Below, piece by piece: positions 13,895 to 23,268 of a stretch of 37,227 nucleotides of DNA; positions within the stretch are counted from its first letter, which is position 1, and each line of letters begins with the position of its first letter. Source of the stretch: Sphingomonas bacterium. Its GTDB lineage: Bacteria; Pseudomonadota; Alphaproteobacteria; Sphingomonadales; Sphingomonadaceae. The notes beneath the pieces are model-generated. The model was not told where the DNA came from. It ran no database searches and was given only the letters and a program-made list of their open reading frames with translations. The stretch spans positions 1 to 37,227 of the forward strand of contig NZ_JAQGKZ010000060.1 in NCBI RefSeq assembly GCF_028289855.1, given 5' to 3'. A program made the translations under genes and the position numbers.

Positions 13895-16717
13895 ATGACC
13901 ACCGAACTCCCCAAGACCTTCGACCCCGCCAAAATCGAAACCCGCTGGTACGCGCATTGGGAGACCAGCGGCCAGTTCCGCCCCGATCGCCCGGGCGCTG
14001 AGCCGTGGACGATCGTCAACCCGCCGCCCAACGTCACGGGCTCGCTGCATATCGGGCACGCGCTCGACAATACGTTGCAGGACATTCTCGTCCGCCACGC
14101 GCGGCTGAAGGGCAAGGATGCGCTGTGGGTGGTCGGCACCGACCATGCCGGGATCGCGACGCAGATGGTGGTCGAGCGCCAGATGGCCGAGCGCCAGCAG
14201 AAGCGCACCGATTTTTCGCGCGACGAGTTCGTGGCGAAGGTGTGGGACTGGAAGGCCGAGAGCGGCGGCGAGATTACGCAGCAGCTTCGCCGGCTCGGCT
14301 GCTCGATGGATTGGGCGAACGAGCGCTTCACGATGGACGAGGGCTTTTCGAAGGCCGTGCTGAAGGTGTTCGTCGATCTCTACAATCAGGGCCTGATCTA
14401 CCGCGACAAACGCTTGGTGAACTGGGACCCCGGCCTCGGCACCGCGATCAGCGACCTCGAAGTCGAGACCAAAGAGGTCAAGGGCAGCTTCTGGCACATC
14501 CGCTATCCGCTCGAGGACGGCAGCGGGTTCATCGAGGTCGCGACGACGCGGCCCGAGACGATGCTCGCCGACATGGCCGTCGCGGTGAACGAGAAGGACG
14601 AGCGCTACACGCATCTGGTCGGCAAGAAGGTGCGGTTGCCGATCACCGGCCGTCTGATCCCGATCATCACCGACGACCACGCCGATCCCGAACTCGGATC
14701 GGGCGCGGTGAAGATCACACCTGGCCACGATTTCAACGATTTCGAGGTGGGCAAGCGCGCCGGGTTCAAGGCGGGCGAGATGCTCAACATGCTCGACGCC
14801 AAGGCGCAGGTGACGCAGACCAGCGACGGGCTGATCCCCGAAGATTTGCTCGGCATCGACCGCTTTTGGGCGCGCAAGCTGGTGGTCGAGAAGCTCAAGG
14901 CCGAGGGCTTCCTCGTCCCGCACATCGACAAGGAAGGCGCCGAGCACGACGCCGAGCCGCGCACGATCCAGACGCCGTATGGCGACCGTTCGGGCGACGT
15001 GATCGAGCCGTGGCTGACCGACCAATGGTATGTCGATGCCGAGACGCTGGCGAAGGGGCCGATCGAGGCGGTGAAGTCGGGCGCGATCAAAATCGTACCG
15101 AAGAGCTGGGAGAAGACCTTCTTCAACTGGATGGAGAACATCCAGCCGTGGTGCGTGTCGCGGCAGCTCTGGTGGGGGCACCGGATCCCGGCTTGGTTCG
15201 GGCCGCGATTGTTGAAAGATGAGTTTAACTATGACTCCGATCGGATGATTTTCGTGGCCGAGGATGCGGACTCGGCCAAGGAACAGGCACGAAAATATTA
15301 TGCGGGCTGCGGCAAGCATGAAGAGGTTGTGATCGCAGGCAGCGATCAGCAACTGCCGCAATTGCTAGCTGCCAATGCAATATCCGGAAGCCGCGATCAG
15401 TCGATATATCTTTGGCAAGACCCGGACGTCCTCGACACCTGGTTCTCGTCGGCGCTGTGGCCGTTCGCGACGATGGGCTGGCCCGACGATACCGACCCCA
15501 AGCTCCACGGCCGCTACCCCAATGACGTGCTGATTTCCGGCTTCGACATCCTGTTCTTCTGGGATGCGCGGATGATGATGCAGGGGATGCACTTCATGGG
15601 CGATGTGCCATTCCGCACGCTCTATTTGCACGGGCTGGTCCGCGCCGCCGACGGGCAGAAGATGTCCAAATCGAAGGGCAATGTCGTCAACCCGCTCGGG
15701 CTGATCGACCGCTACGGCGCCGACGCGCTGCGCTTCTTCATGGCGGCGATGGAGAGCCAGGGCCGCGACATCAAGATGGATGAGAAGCGCGTCGAGGGAT
15801 ACCGCAACTTCGCCACCAAGCTGTGGAACGCGGCGCGCTTCTGCCAGGCAAACGGGATCGGCGCGTCGAAGACGATCGAGGCGCCAGAGGCGGCACTTGC
15901 GGTCAACAAATGGATCATCGGCGAGACGATCCAGACGGTGCAGGCGGTCGATCTGGCGCTGGCGGATTACCGTTTCGACGGCGCGGCGAACGCGATCTAC
16001 CAATTCGGCTGGAGCCGGTTCTGCGACTGGTATCTGGAGCTGATCAAGCCAGTGCTGGGGCAGATGGATTCGCCCGCGAGCGGTCCAGAAGCCGACGAAA
16101 CGCGCGCGGTCGCGGGCTGGGTGCTCGACCAGATTCTGGTGATGCTCCATCCGTTTATGCCGTTCGTTACCGAGGAATTGTGGTCCAAGCTCGGCGCGCG
16201 TGAGTATGACCTGATTGTCGCGAAATGGCCGATGGCCGACGCGCGCGCGATCGATCCGGAGGCGGGTCGGGAGATCGACTGGTTGATCAGGCTGGTGAGC
16301 GAAGTTCGGTCGAGCCGGACTGAACTCAATGTGCCGCCTGGCGCGCGTGTCCCATTTGCGGTGCGCGATGCCAGCGATGAAACACGCGCGCGACTGGATC
16401 GCAATAGGGCTACTTTGGCGCGTCTCGCGCGGATCGAAGAAAGCGTGGCGATTGGCGGCGAGGCGCAAGTTGTCGTCGACGAGGCGACTTATGTTCTCGC
16501 GCTGGGCGACTTCATCGACCTCGACGCCGAACGCGCGCGCCTTACCAAAGCCATCGAAACCGCCGCCAAGGAGCGCGACTCCCTAGCCGGTCGCCTCGAC
16601 AACGCCAGCTTCGTCGAACGCGCCAAGCCAGAAGCAGTTGAAAAGGCCCGCGCCGACCACGCCGAGAAATCGGCCGAGGCCGAGCGGCTGACGGCGGCGC
16701 TGACGCGGTTAGGCTAA
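13895..16717 (+). CDS. valS: valyl-tRNA synthetase
   Basis: Charges tRNA-Val with valine; a cytosolic class Ia synthetase of 940 residues. The HIGH signature is at residues 52-55 ([11 protein letters not shown]) and KMSKS at 589-593 ([10 protein letters not shown]). The editing domain motifs are present ([15 protein letters not shown], then the [12 protein letters not shown] equivalent [15 protein letters not shown]). The C-terminus has the Val-specific coiled coil (about 870-940, [20 protein letters not shown]). Start ATG 13895; a TTG at 13877 would add six residues. Residues about 438-509 (15208-15420) form an unusually long and AT-richer stretch just before [14 protein letters not shown], where most homologues are shorter. 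The function is not in doubt. Confidence 0.97.
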   Translation: MTTELPKTFDPAKIETRWYAHWETSGQFRPDRPGAEPWTIVNPPPNVTGSLHIGHALDNTLQDILVRHARLKGKDALWVVGTDHAGIATQMVVERQMAERQQKRTDFSRDEFVAKVWDWKAESGGEITQQLRRLGCSMDWANERFTMDEGFSKAVLKVFVDLYNQGLIYRDKRLVNWDPGLGTAISDLEVETKEVKGSFWHIRYPLEDGSGFIEVATTRPETMLADMAVAVNEKDERYTHLVGKKVRLPITGRLIPIITDDHADPELGSGAVKITPGHDFNDFEVGKRAGFKAGEMLNMLDAKAQVTQTSDGLIPEDLLGIDRFWARKLVVEKLKAEGFLVPHIDKEGAEHDAEPRTIQTPYGDRSGDVIEPWLTDQWYVDAETLAKGPIEAVKSGAIKIVPKSWEKTFFNWMENIQPWCVSRQLWWGHRIPAWFGPRLLKDEFNYDSDRMIFVAEDADSAKEQARKYYAGCGKHEEVVIAGSDQQLPQLLAANAISGSRDQSIYLWQDPDVLDTWFSSALWPFATMGWPDDTDPKLHGRYPNDVLISGFDILFFWDARMMMQGMHFMGDVPFRTLYLHGLVRAADGQKMSKSKGNVVNPLGLIDRYGADALRFFMAAMESQGRDIKMDEKRVEGYRNFATKLWNAARFCQANGIGASKTIEAPEAALAVNKWIIGETIQTVQAVDLALADYRFDGAANAIYQFGWSRFCDWYLELIKPVLGQMDSPASGPEADETRAVAGWVLDQILVMLHPFMPFVTEELWSKLGAREYDLIVAKWPMADARAIDPEAGREIDWLIRLVSEVRSSRTELNVPPGARVPFAVRDASDETRARLDRNRATLARLARIEESVAIGGEAQVVVDEATYVLALGDFIDLDAERARLTKAIETAAKERDSLAGRLDNASFVERAKPEAVEKARADHAEKSAEAERLTAALTRLG

Positions 16718-16732
16718 TCTAGCTCGCAGACA

Positions 16733-17197
16733 TCAAAGCTTGCATCCGCGCTTGCCGTCGCCCGCCTCGATGACGGTGAGCAGCGTCTTGGTCAGCGCCC
16801 CGGCGGCGTCGGCGACTTCAGGCGGCGTTCCCGGTTCGCTGGCGTGCGCGAGTTCCTTCAACGCTGCCTTGAGGTTGACGCAAGGCTTCTTCGAGCCGCC
16901 GAATTTGCCCGCCAGCCCGTCATAGCCGGCACAGACCTGAAGCTGCGCGCCGAGCGCCCAGCGCGGTTCCTTACCGTATTCGTGCTTGATCTGCTCGCCG
17001 GTGATGCCGTCGCAGGCGACGCCGAAGCTCCGCTTGGTGAGCGTGCCGTCCGCCGCGTCGTCATAAACCTTGGCCATCAGCAGGCTGCGCGCCGACCAGG
17101 TCGCGGCGGCATCGGGGGTGAATTGCGTGTCGCCGGCCAAGACCGCCGTCGCCATGGTCGCCGTCGCCAGCATGCCCGCCACATAGAGTTTGCGCAT
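16733..17197 (-). CDS. exported hypothetical protein
   Basis: 154 residues with a signal peptide (about 1-21, MRKLYVAGMLATATMATAVLA before GDTQF). The mature part is soluble, with four cysteines (FGVACDG, LQVCAGY, KKPCVNL and GKRGCKL), which could form two disulfides in the periplasm. I do not recognise a family. Start ATG 17197, chosen for the signal peptide; the frame extends upstream without a conserved sequence. It is convergent with valS, only 15 bp from its stop, and divergent from the MATE gene. Confidence 0.75.
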   Translation of the reverse strand: MRKLYVAGMLATATMATAVLAGDTQFTPDAAATWSARSLLMAKVYDDAADGTLTKRSFGVACDGITGEQIKHEYGKEPRWALGAQLQVCAGYDGLAGKFGGSKKPCVNLKAALKELAHASEPGTPPEVADAAGALTKTLLTVIEAGDGKRGCKL

Positions 17198-17448
17198 CGA
17201 GGCTCTCCCAAGAGTTTCAAGGCGGGTAGCAGCGCGCCGCGAGGCGGCATTGGACGGAGCGGACATATGACGAGGGGCCGCCGCGCATTGCCGCTGTCTA
17301 TGTTGGATTTGCTCTGGCATGGAGCGCGCATGTTCGCGCCGGCCGCCACGTTCGTTCCCTCGTCGTCCGCGCAACAATCTTTCCCGAGTTGGAAATCATT
17401 TTGCGCGTTTCGCAGGAAATCTGCGAAGCCAAGCGGGAAAGCAGGCTG

Positions 17449-18903
17449 ATGCCGCCGCCGCGCCCACCGAATCGCCGCGACCTCACCCTCGGCCCGATCG
17501 GCCCGACGTTGCTCGCGTTCGCGCTGCCGACGCTTGCTTCCAACATCCTCCAGTCGCTCAACGGGTCGATCAACTCGATCTGGGTCGGGCGCTTCCTGGG
17601 GGAGAGCGCGCTGGCCGCGACCAGCAACGCCAACATCATCATGTTCCTGATGTTCAGCGCGGTGTTCGGCTTCGGCATGGCGGCGACGATCCTGATCGGC
17701 CAGTCGGTCGGGCGGCACGATATCGAGGCCGCGCGGCGCGCGTTCGGGTCGGCGGTCGGGCTAGTGGTCGGTGCGGCGGTGGTGATCGCGGTGACCGGCT
17801 GGCTGTTTACGCCGCAGATCCTGCGGCTGCTCGCGACCCCGGGCGAGGCGCAGAACATGGCGCGCGATTACCTTCGCGTGATCTTCCTCGGGTTGCCCTT
17901 CTCGATGCTCGGCGTGCTTATCCAGATGTCGTTGCGCGGCACCGGCGATTCGCTGACGCCGCTCTGGTTCATGGCGCTGAGCGTCGCGATCGATTCGACC
18001 TTCAACCCGCTGCTGATCGACGGCATCGGGCCGTTCCCGAAGATGGGGATTGCGGGGTCGGCGACGGCAACCTTGCTCGCGGGGATCGTCTCGTCGGCGG
18101 GGCTGTTGATCTACACCTATCGGCGCGATTTGCCGATCCGGCTGCGTGGGCACGAATTGCGCTACCTACTTCCGGAAGCGGCACTGGTCCGCACGATCCT
18201 GGCCAAGGGCTTGCCGATGGGCGCGCAAATGCTCGTCATGTCGACTGCCGGGCTGACGATGATGGGGTTGGTCAACCGGCTCGGCGTCGACACCGCCGCG
18301 GCCTATGCGGTGTCGCAGCAGCTGTGGACCTACATCCAGATGCCGGCGATGGCGATCGGCGTGGCGGTGTCGAGCATGGCGGCGCAGAATATCGGTGCGG
18401 GCAAATGGGATCGCGTCGGCAGCATCACGCGCGCCGGGATTATCTACAATTCGATCATCACGCTGACCGTGATCACCGCGATCATCCTGTTCGATCGCCA
18501 GGTGATGGCCTTGTTCGTCGGTAGCGAGAGCCCGGCAATCCCGATCGCGCGGCATATCCAGCTGATCTCGTCCTGGACCTTCGTGATGTTCGGCGCGACG
18601 ATGGTGCTGTTCTCGACCGTGCGCGCGAACGGCGCGACGGTGCCGCCGTTGATCATCCTGGCGATCGCTTTCTATCCGGTGCGGCTCGCCTTCGCGGTGT
18701 GGGGGCAGGCGCTGATCGGCACCGACGCCTTGTGGTGGGCATTCCCGCTCGGCTCGTCGGTGTCGTTGACGCTGGCGGCGCTCTATTACCGCTATGGCCG
18801 GTGGCGCGAGCAAGTGATGATCGTGCCGCCCGAGCCTGCGCGCGCCGAGGAACAGGCGCATGGCGACGGCGAACCCGCGGGGCGCTTGCACCCGACGGGG
18901 TGA
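17449..18903 (+). CDS. MATE family efflux transporter
   Basis: A 484-residue inner-membrane antiporter of the MATE family, exporting drugs or metabolites using a proton or sodium gradient. It shows two homologous halves of six membrane helices. The first begins LTLGPIGPTLLAFALPTLASNILQSLNGSINSIWVGRFLG, the second LVRTILAKGLPMGAQMLVMSTAGLTMMGLVNRLG. ALAATSNANI and AAYAVSQQLWTYIQMPAMAIGVAVSSMAAQNIGAGKWD are typical MATE stretches. The ATG at 17449 starts just before the short basic N-terminus; a longer frame from 17389 exists. hemB follows after 17 bp and may be read from the same transcript. The substrate is unknown. Confidence 0.93.
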   Translation: MPPPRPPNRRDLTLGPIGPTLLAFALPTLASNILQSLNGSINSIWVGRFLGESALAATSNANIIMFLMFSAVFGFGMAATILIGQSVGRHDIEAARRAFGSAVGLVVGAAVVIAVTGWLFTPQILRLLATPGEAQNMARDYLRVIFLGLPFSMLGVLIQMSLRGTGDSLTPLWFMALSVAIDSTFNPLLIDGIGPFPKMGIAGSATATLLAGIVSSAGLLIYTYRRDLPIRLRGHELRYLLPEAALVRTILAKGLPMGAQMLVMSTAGLTMMGLVNRLGVDTAAAYAVSQQLWTYIQMPAMAIGVAVSSMAAQNIGAGKWDRVGSITRAGIIYNSIITLTVITAIILFDRQVMALFVGSESPAIPIARHIQLISSWTFVMFGATMVLFSTVRANGATVPPLIILAIAFYPVRLAFAVWGQALIGTDALWWAFPLGSSVSLTLAALYYRYGRWREQVMIVPPEPARAEEQAHGDGEPAGRLHPTG

Positions 18904-18920
18904 AGGGGCATTTGGCCGCC

Positions 18921-19910
18921 ATGAGCCATTATCCCGCGCTTCGCCTCCGCCGCACCCGCGCCTCGGCGTGGAGCCGCCGCTTGCACGGCGAAACCGTTCT
19001 CACCCCCGCCGATTTGATCTGGCCGCTGTTCATCGCCGAAGGGCAGGGAGTCGAAGAGCCGATTGCCAGCCTGCCCGGCGTGTCGCGCTGGTCGGTCGAT
19101 GGCATCGTCGCACGCGCGAAGGAGGCGCGCGATCTGGGCATTCCGTGCGTCGCGCTGTTTCCCAATACCCCGCCGGGCTTGCGCACCGACGACGGGCGCG
19201 AAGCGCTCAACCCCGACAATCTGATGTGCCGCGCGATCCGCGCGCTCAAGGATGTGGTGCCCGAGGTCGGCGTGCTGACGGACGTCGCGCTCGATCCCTA
19301 TACCAGCCACGGGCACGACGGATTGCTCGACGGTGGCGGCTACGTACTCAACGACGCGACGGCAGAGGTGCTGGTCGGCCAGTCTCTCAACCAGGCGGCG
19401 GCGGGCGCGGACATCATCGCGCCGTCGGATATGATGGACGGCCGCGTCGGGCTGATCCGCGAGGCGCTTGAGGCGGGCGGGTACTTCAACGTCCAAATCA
19501 TGTCCTACGCCGCCAAATACGCGAGCGCGTTCTACGGCCCGTTCCGCGACGCGGTCGGGTCGCGCGGCCTGCTGAAGGGCGACAAGAAGACCTACCAGAT
19601 GGACTCGGCCAACGCCGAGGAAGCGTTGCGCGAAGTCGCGCTCGACCTCGCCGAGGGCGCGGACAGCGTGATGGTCAAGCCGGGGCTGCCCTATCTCGAC
19701 ATCATCCTGCGCGTGAAATCGGAGTTCCAGGTGCCGGTGTTCGCGTACCAGGTGTCGGGCGAGTACGCGATGATCGAGGCGGCGGTCGCGGCGGGCGCGG
19801 CGGAGCGCGATGCGGTGGTGCTGGAGACGCTGATGGCGTTCAAGCGCGCGGGCTGTTCGGGCGTGCTGACCTACCACGCGCTCCACGCGGCGACGCTGCT
19901 CAACAAATGA
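18921..19910 (+). CDS. hemB: delta-aminolevulinic acid dehydratase (porphobilinogen synthase)
   Basis: Condenses two 5-aminolevulinate molecules to porphobilinogen in haem synthesis; cytosolic, usually an octamer. 329 residues. The two active-site lysines are seen at Lys199 (SYAAKYASAFYGPFRDA) and Lys253 (VMVKPGLPYLDI). Instead of the cysteine cluster of zinc enzymes it has LDPYTSHGHDG (about 125-134), marking the magnesium-type of many proteobacteria. The TYQMDSAN and PVFAYQVSGEYAMI motifs are intact. Its stop overlaps the start of the first GNAT gene (ATGA), so translation is coupled. Confidence 0.97.
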   Translation: MSHYPALRLRRTRASAWSRRLHGETVLTPADLIWPLFIAEGQGVEEPIASLPGVSRWSVDGIVARAKEARDLGIPCVALFPNTPPGLRTDDGREALNPDNLMCRAIRALKDVVPEVGVLTDVALDPYTSHGHDGLLDGGGYVLNDATAEVLVGQSLNQAAAGADIIAPSDMMDGRVGLIREALEAGGYFNVQIMSYAAKYASAFYGPFRDAVGSRGLLKGDKKTYQMDSANAEEALREVALDLAEGADSVMVKPGLPYLDIILRVKSEFQVPVFAYQVSGEYAMIEAAVAAGAAERDAVVLETLMAFKRAGCSGVLTYHALHAATLLNK

Positions 19911-20440
19911 TCGAGACCGAACGCCTGATCCTCCGCCCGTGGCGCGAGGACGACAAACCCGCGTTCAACGCGATTATCAACACACCCGCGATGATGAAGC
20001 ATTTCGGCGGGGTGAAGCCGGTCGAGGATCTGCTGCCGCTGATCGACCGCCAGATGGAGAAGCAGGCCGCCGACGGGCATTGCATGTGGGCGGTCGAGAC
20101 CAAGGCCGATGGCGCGCTCGCGGGAATTTGCGGGCTGCGGCTGGGTGGGCATCCCGGCACGCCTGTCGATGGAATGTACGAACTCGGCTGGCGGATCGCC
20201 GAACGGCATTGGGGGCAGGGCATCGCGCGCGAGGCGGCGGAGGCGAGCCGCGACTGGGGCTGGGCGAACACACCGGCGCAGAGCATCGCGGCGTGGACCA
20301 ACCGGGACAATGCGCCGTCCTGGGGGCTGATGCTGCGGATCGGGATGACCCGCCGTGAAGAGCTCGACTTCGATCATCCGCTATACGAGGCCGACAATCC
20401 GCTGGCGCGCATGATCGTGTACGCGATCGACCGGCCATGA
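19907..20440 (+). CDS. GNAT family N-acetyltransferase (RimJ/RimL type), first of a tandem pair
   Basis: 177 residues of the Acetyltransf_3 type, which transfers acetyl groups from acetyl-CoA to amines such as protein N-termini or small molecules. It starts with the typical MIETERLILRPWREDD. The acetyl-CoA-binding strand-loop is YELGWRIAERHWGQGIAREAAEA, and the end carries SWGLMLRIGMTRREELDFDHPL. It begins inside the hemB stop codon and itself overlaps the next GNAT gene by four bases. It is clearly paralogous to that neighbour, so a local duplication is likely. The substrate is unknown. Confidence 0.9.
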   Translation: MIETERLILRPWREDDKPAFNAIINTPAMMKHFGGVKPVEDLLPLIDRQMEKQAADGHCMWAVETKADGALAGICGLRLGGHPGTPVDGMYELGWRIAERHWGQGIAREAAEASRDWGWANTPAQSIAAWTNRDNAPSWGLMLRIGMTRREELDFDHPLYEADNPLARMIVYAIDRP

Positions 20441-21006
20441 TCGAACGCTTCAGGTTGGAGACTGGGCGGCTGATCCTGCGCGGTTGGCGCGACGACGATG
20501 TGGCGCCGTTCCACGCGATGGGCTACGACCCGGAAGTGATGCGCTATCTCGGCCCGCCGATGTCGCTTGCCGATGCCGAAGCCGCGCGCGACCGGATGAA
20601 CGCGCTGATCGTCAGCCGGGGCTATTGCTTCTGGGCGGTCGAGCGCCGCGCGGACGGCGCCTTTCTCGGCTTTTGCGGCCTCAAGCCCGGTCCGGAAGGA
20701 ACGCCGATCGCGGACGAGATCGAGATCGGCTGGCGGTTGGCGCGTCACGCCTGGGGGCAGGGCTATGCCCGCGAAGCGGCGCAGGCGAGCCTCGATTGGG
20801 GGTGGAAAAACACCGAGGCGCCCGACATCGCGGCAATCACCAATATCGACAATGTGCGCAGCTGGGGCCTGATGGAGCGGCTCGGTATGACGCGCGATCA
20901 TGCCGGCGATTTCGATCATCCCGCGGTACCGCTGGGCGATCCGCTGCGCCCGCACATCCTGTACCGCATCGCGCGCCTGGCTATTTCTCGCCCAGCAACG
21001 CCTTGA
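20437..21006 (+). CDS. GNAT family N-acetyltransferase (RimJ/RimL type), second of a tandem pair
   Basis: 189 residues, same family as the gene before it: FRLETGRLILRGWRDDDVAPF at the start, IEIGWRLARHAWGQGYAREAAQAS as the acetyl-CoA site, and SWGLMERLGMTRDHAGDFDHP near the end. The two share the same order of motifs and near-identical short blocks (RLILR, WGQG, AREAA, SWGLM, LGMTR). Start ATG overlaps the previous stop (ATGA). Its last 26 bp overlap the convergent lipoprotein gene tail to tail. Confidence 0.9.
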   Translation: MIERFRLETGRLILRGWRDDDVAPFHAMGYDPEVMRYLGPPMSLADAEAARDRMNALIVSRGYCFWAVERRADGAFLGFCGLKPGPEGTPIADEIEIGWRLARHAWGQGYAREAAQASLDWGWKNTEAPDIAAITNIDNVRSWGLMERLGMTRDHAGDFDHPAVPLGDPLRPHILYRIARLAISRPATP

Positions 21007-21478
21007 TCGCGGCGACCTTCGCGGTTTCGGCGTCGGCCTGATCCTGCGCCCTGGCACGCAACGCGTCGAGCGCGGGATAGGGGGGCTGGCCGGCTTCGCC
21101 GCGGGCGGTCGTCATCTGTTCGAGGTCGCTGACCGTGCCGAGCGTGTCGCCGCCCAGCCCGTCCATCTCGGCGAGCGCGGATTGCGCGGCGAGCCATTGG
21201 TCGCTGCCGACCGCTTGCGCGCCTGGCGCCTTGGCCGCTGTGTCGGCACGCGCGGATATGGCGGCGAAGTCGGTGTCGATCTTCGCCAGCTTAGCCGACA
21301 CTGTCCCCAGTTGTGCGTCGAGCGCGGCATCGGGCGTCGCGGCGGCCACCGGCGTCACGACTTCGTCATCCGACCGCGATTCGATCGGGCGCAACGCCAG
21401 CGAAGGATATTTGTCCGCCGCCGCACAACCGGCGGCAAGCAGGACGACGAGGAACAGTGAACGCCGGATCATCGCCAT
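20981..21478 (-). CDS. putative lipoprotein with helical, Ala-rich body
   Basis: 165 residues. The N-terminus is a lipoprotein signal with lipobox LAAG and acylated Cys18. The mature part is a mostly helical, Ala/Asp/Lys-rich sequence (DAALDAQLGTVSAKLAKIDTDFAAISARADTAAKA), consistent with a coiled coil in the periplasm. No domain is recognised. It could also start at the ATG at 21472, leaving the lipobox intact. It is convergent with, and overlaps by 26 bp, the second GNAT gene, and its start lies 75 bp upstream of tRNA-Arg on the other strand. Confidence 0.78.
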   Translation of the reverse strand: MAMIRRSLFLVVLLAAGCAAADKYPSLALRPIESRSDDEVVTPVAAATPDAALDAQLGTVSAKLAKIDTDFAAISARADTAAKAPGAQAVGSDQWLAAQSALAEMDGLGGDTLGTVSDLEQMTTARGEAGQPPYPALDALRARAQDQADAETAKVAAIKALLGEK

Positions 21479-21512
21479 CGTCTAGGGGGCGCCAAGCCGT
21501 GGCGCAACGCAC

Positions 21513-21540
21513 TTGCGCTCGTGTGGCGACCCCTCTAAGG
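21513..21540 (+). promoter_or_regulatory. probable promoter of tRNA-Arg
   Basis: TTGCGC (21513-21518), 16 bp, CTAAGG (21535-21540). Transcription would start a few bases before the mature tRNA at 21553. Confidence 0.4.
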
Positions 21541-21552
21541 GACGCCTCCTGC

Positions 21553-21629
21553 GCGCCCGTAGCTCAGCTGGATAGAGCATCAGACTACGAATCTGAGGGT
21601 CGGACGTTCGAATCGTTCCGGGCGCGCCA
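21553..21629 (+). tRNA. tRNA-Arg (ACG), integration target
   Basis: A complete cloverleaf: acceptor GCGCCCG/CGGGCGC, D arm AGCTCAGCTGGATAGAGC, anticodon stem TCAGA/TCTGA around loop CTACGAA (anticodon ACG), T loop GTTCGAAT, discriminator G and encoded CCA (21627-21629). 77 nt. The 3' half, from the anticodon stem on, is repeated exactly at 30085-30132. Confidence 0.97.
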
Positions 21630-21631
21630 AT
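21584..21631 (+). repeat. left attachment site (attL) in the tRNA-Arg 3' half
   Basis: 48 bp identical to 30085-30132. It runs from the last base of the 5' anticodon stem through the CCA end plus two bases. Matches stop at both sides (G against C before it, T against G after it). Confidence 0.95.
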
Positions 21632-21799
21632 TTCCCCTAGTTATAAGAATCGCTTGCCCGAAAGGGCTGGGATTGGCTGATTGCGGATCGCGCCGCTCAT
21701 AAGCTGGCAGTAAGCTCCGCAGCCGAATCAAAGCTTGAAACGACGTAGCGGCAGGACAGCCCGCGGGTTCGAACCACCTCTTCCGTTACGCCTCCATTG

Positions 21800-22708
21800 A
21801 TGGTTTCCGCGACAACGGCCAAGCTGACCGACATGGCGAATCAGTTGATTAGGTCGTTGAAGGTCGGGGCCAAGCGCCGATGGTGGGGCGGTCTGCGAAA
21901 CGGCTTGGCCAGCGTTGGGGCGGTGTGGACGCTGACCGAACTTACGATTGCCGCGTTGCCCAACGTGAGGCTCGCTCTCGAGGCCAATGGGCGCGTCTAC
22001 CTGTATGTGATGGCAGCAATCTTCATCACGGTGTTCGTGGGCTATGTGCTTGAGCCTAGATTCGTCGCCTTCAAGATTCCCACCACGGACACGTGGATCA
22101 CCTTAAAGTATGACGACCTCTTCGCCCAAGACGCAGACCTGCTGATTGGCGTGAATGAGCTGTTCGACGGCGAACTTGGAGTGCCCGTCGCAAAGAGCAC
22201 CGTCCACGGCCAGCTCATCGTCCGCAACTACGGCGGAAATGCTCAAGCGTTCCGGGCAGCCGTTGATCCCGCGCTGGCCGGCACAGGAATCCCTCCAAGG
22301 GCTACGGGACGGGCGATGCACCCAAGCGACGCGTACCCGATCGGGACCACCGTTAGGATACCAAACGCAGCGCACAGCGTCTTCCTTATGGCGATGGCAC
22401 GGACCGATCTCGCGACATCTAAGGCATCGTCCGATGTTCCCACGCTATGGACGGCGCTCAAGAGCGGCCTTCAGGTAGTCTACGATCAAGGGAATGGTGA
22501 GCCGTTGGCGATGCCGCTTTTCGGAAACGGACAGGCGGGGGTGAAATTGGAACCTCAACACTTGCTGCGACTGCTTATATTGGCGCTGGTAGACTTTGCG
22601 ACTAATAGCACTGCTCGCCTCCCCAAGAAGGTGATCGTGGTATTGCACGAAAGCTGTTTCAGCGAGTTGGATATCCGTGAAATCGCTCGCGACTGGAAGA
22701 AAACATAA
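21800..22708 (+). CDS. ThsA-like effector: two membrane helices plus macro domain (type II Thoeris-like)
   Basis: 302 residues from ATG 21800 (another ATG at 21833 is possible). Two membrane helices at about 33-53 and 66-84 are followed by a domain that matches my memory of the ThsA-type macro family (formerly DUF6430). Matching blocks are ITLKYDDLFAQ, IGVNELFDGELG, KSTVHGQLIV, YPIGTTVRIPN, LWTALKSGL and PLFGNGQAGV, which bind the TIR-made signal nucleotide in that family. In type II Thoeris, a TIR protein senses phage and makes a histidine-ADP-ribose signal, and the TM-macro ThsA then damages the membrane to abort infection. The stop (TAA) overlaps the ATG of the TIR gene by one base, strong evidence of a working pair. 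Called from motif memory, not a search. Confidence 0.75.
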   Translation: MVSATTAKLTDMANQLIRSLKVGAKRRWWGGLRNGLASVGAVWTLTELTIAALPNVRLALEANGRVYLYVMAAIFITVFVGYVLEPRFVAFKIPTTDTWITLKYDDLFAQDADLLIGVNELFDGELGVPVAKSTVHGQLIVRNYGGNAQAFRAAVDPALAGTGIPPRATGRAMHPSDAYPIGTTVRIPNAAHSVFLMAMARTDLATSKASSDVPTLWTALKSGLQVVYDQGNGEPLAMPLFGNGQAGVKLEPQHLLRLLILALVDFATNSTARLPKKVIVVLHESCFSELDIREIARDWKKT

Positions 22709-23262
22709 TGGCCTATCGCAACGGAACCTACGTAGCGTTTCATGCTGAGGGGAGCAGCGACCCTACTGCATCTGACATCAAGTACTATCGGATGATGTTG
22801 GCGTGGCACGCCAACGACGGCAGCAGCTTCTCGTTCTACAACAGCCACGATAAGGTTGCGGCGGTGCGCGACAGCAGCGTGGATGAAACGATCAAGCGGA
22901 GTCTCAGGGAGCGGCTAGATAACTCGAAAAACATGGTCCTCATTGTTGGCCAACGAACCAGATTCGATACGGACTTTGTGCCCTATGAAATCAACTACGC
23001 CGCGGGCACTTGCGGAATCCCGATCATTGCAGCGTATCCGGGCCAAGGAATAATCCGCAACCCCAGCGCACTTTCGTCGCTGTGGCCGAAGGCTTTAGCC
23101 GACAGGATAGCTAATGGCACCGCAAGCGTCATCCACGTGCCCTTCCATCAAAAGACCATCGAGAATGCCATAGGGCAGTTCAGTCACAACCAACTGCCGT
23201 CGGGAGGCGGCACGGGTATTTACAGCGATTCTGCCTACCGGTCGTTTGGCTTTTCGGTCTGA
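22708..23262 (+). CDS. ThsB-like TIR-domain protein (MTH538/DUF1863 TIR-like)
   Basis: 184 residues, soluble. The first about 115 residues match the TIR-like fold of ThsB proteins: YVAFHAEG as strand A, DIKYYRMMLAWHANDG, a middle SFYNSHDKVAAVRDSSVDETIKRSLRERLDNSKNMVLIVG, and VPYEINYAAGTCGIPIIAAYPG, where Glu94 is the likely catalytic glutamate. In Thoeris such proteins use NAD+ to make a signal that activates ThsA. The C-terminal 60 residues look like the usual extension of this group. It starts one base inside the ThsA-like stop, and a third gene begins 6 bp after its own stop. Confidence 0.78.
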   Translation: MAYRNGTYVAFHAEGSSDPTASDIKYYRMMLAWHANDGSSFSFYNSHDKVAAVRDSSVDETIKRSLRERLDNSKNMVLIVGQRTRFDTDFVPYEINYAAGTCGIPIIAAYPGQGIIRNPSALSSLWPKALADRIANGTASVIHVPFHQKTIENAIGQFSHNQLPSGGGTGIYSDSAYRSFGFSV

Positions 23263-23268
23263 CGAGGG

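Noticed and set aside
21740..21796. tRNA-like 3' end (GGGTTCGAACC) between tRNA-Arg and the Thoeris-like operon
   Set aside because: The T-loop-like string is there, but no acceptor stem, anticodon arm or D arm can be folded around it.
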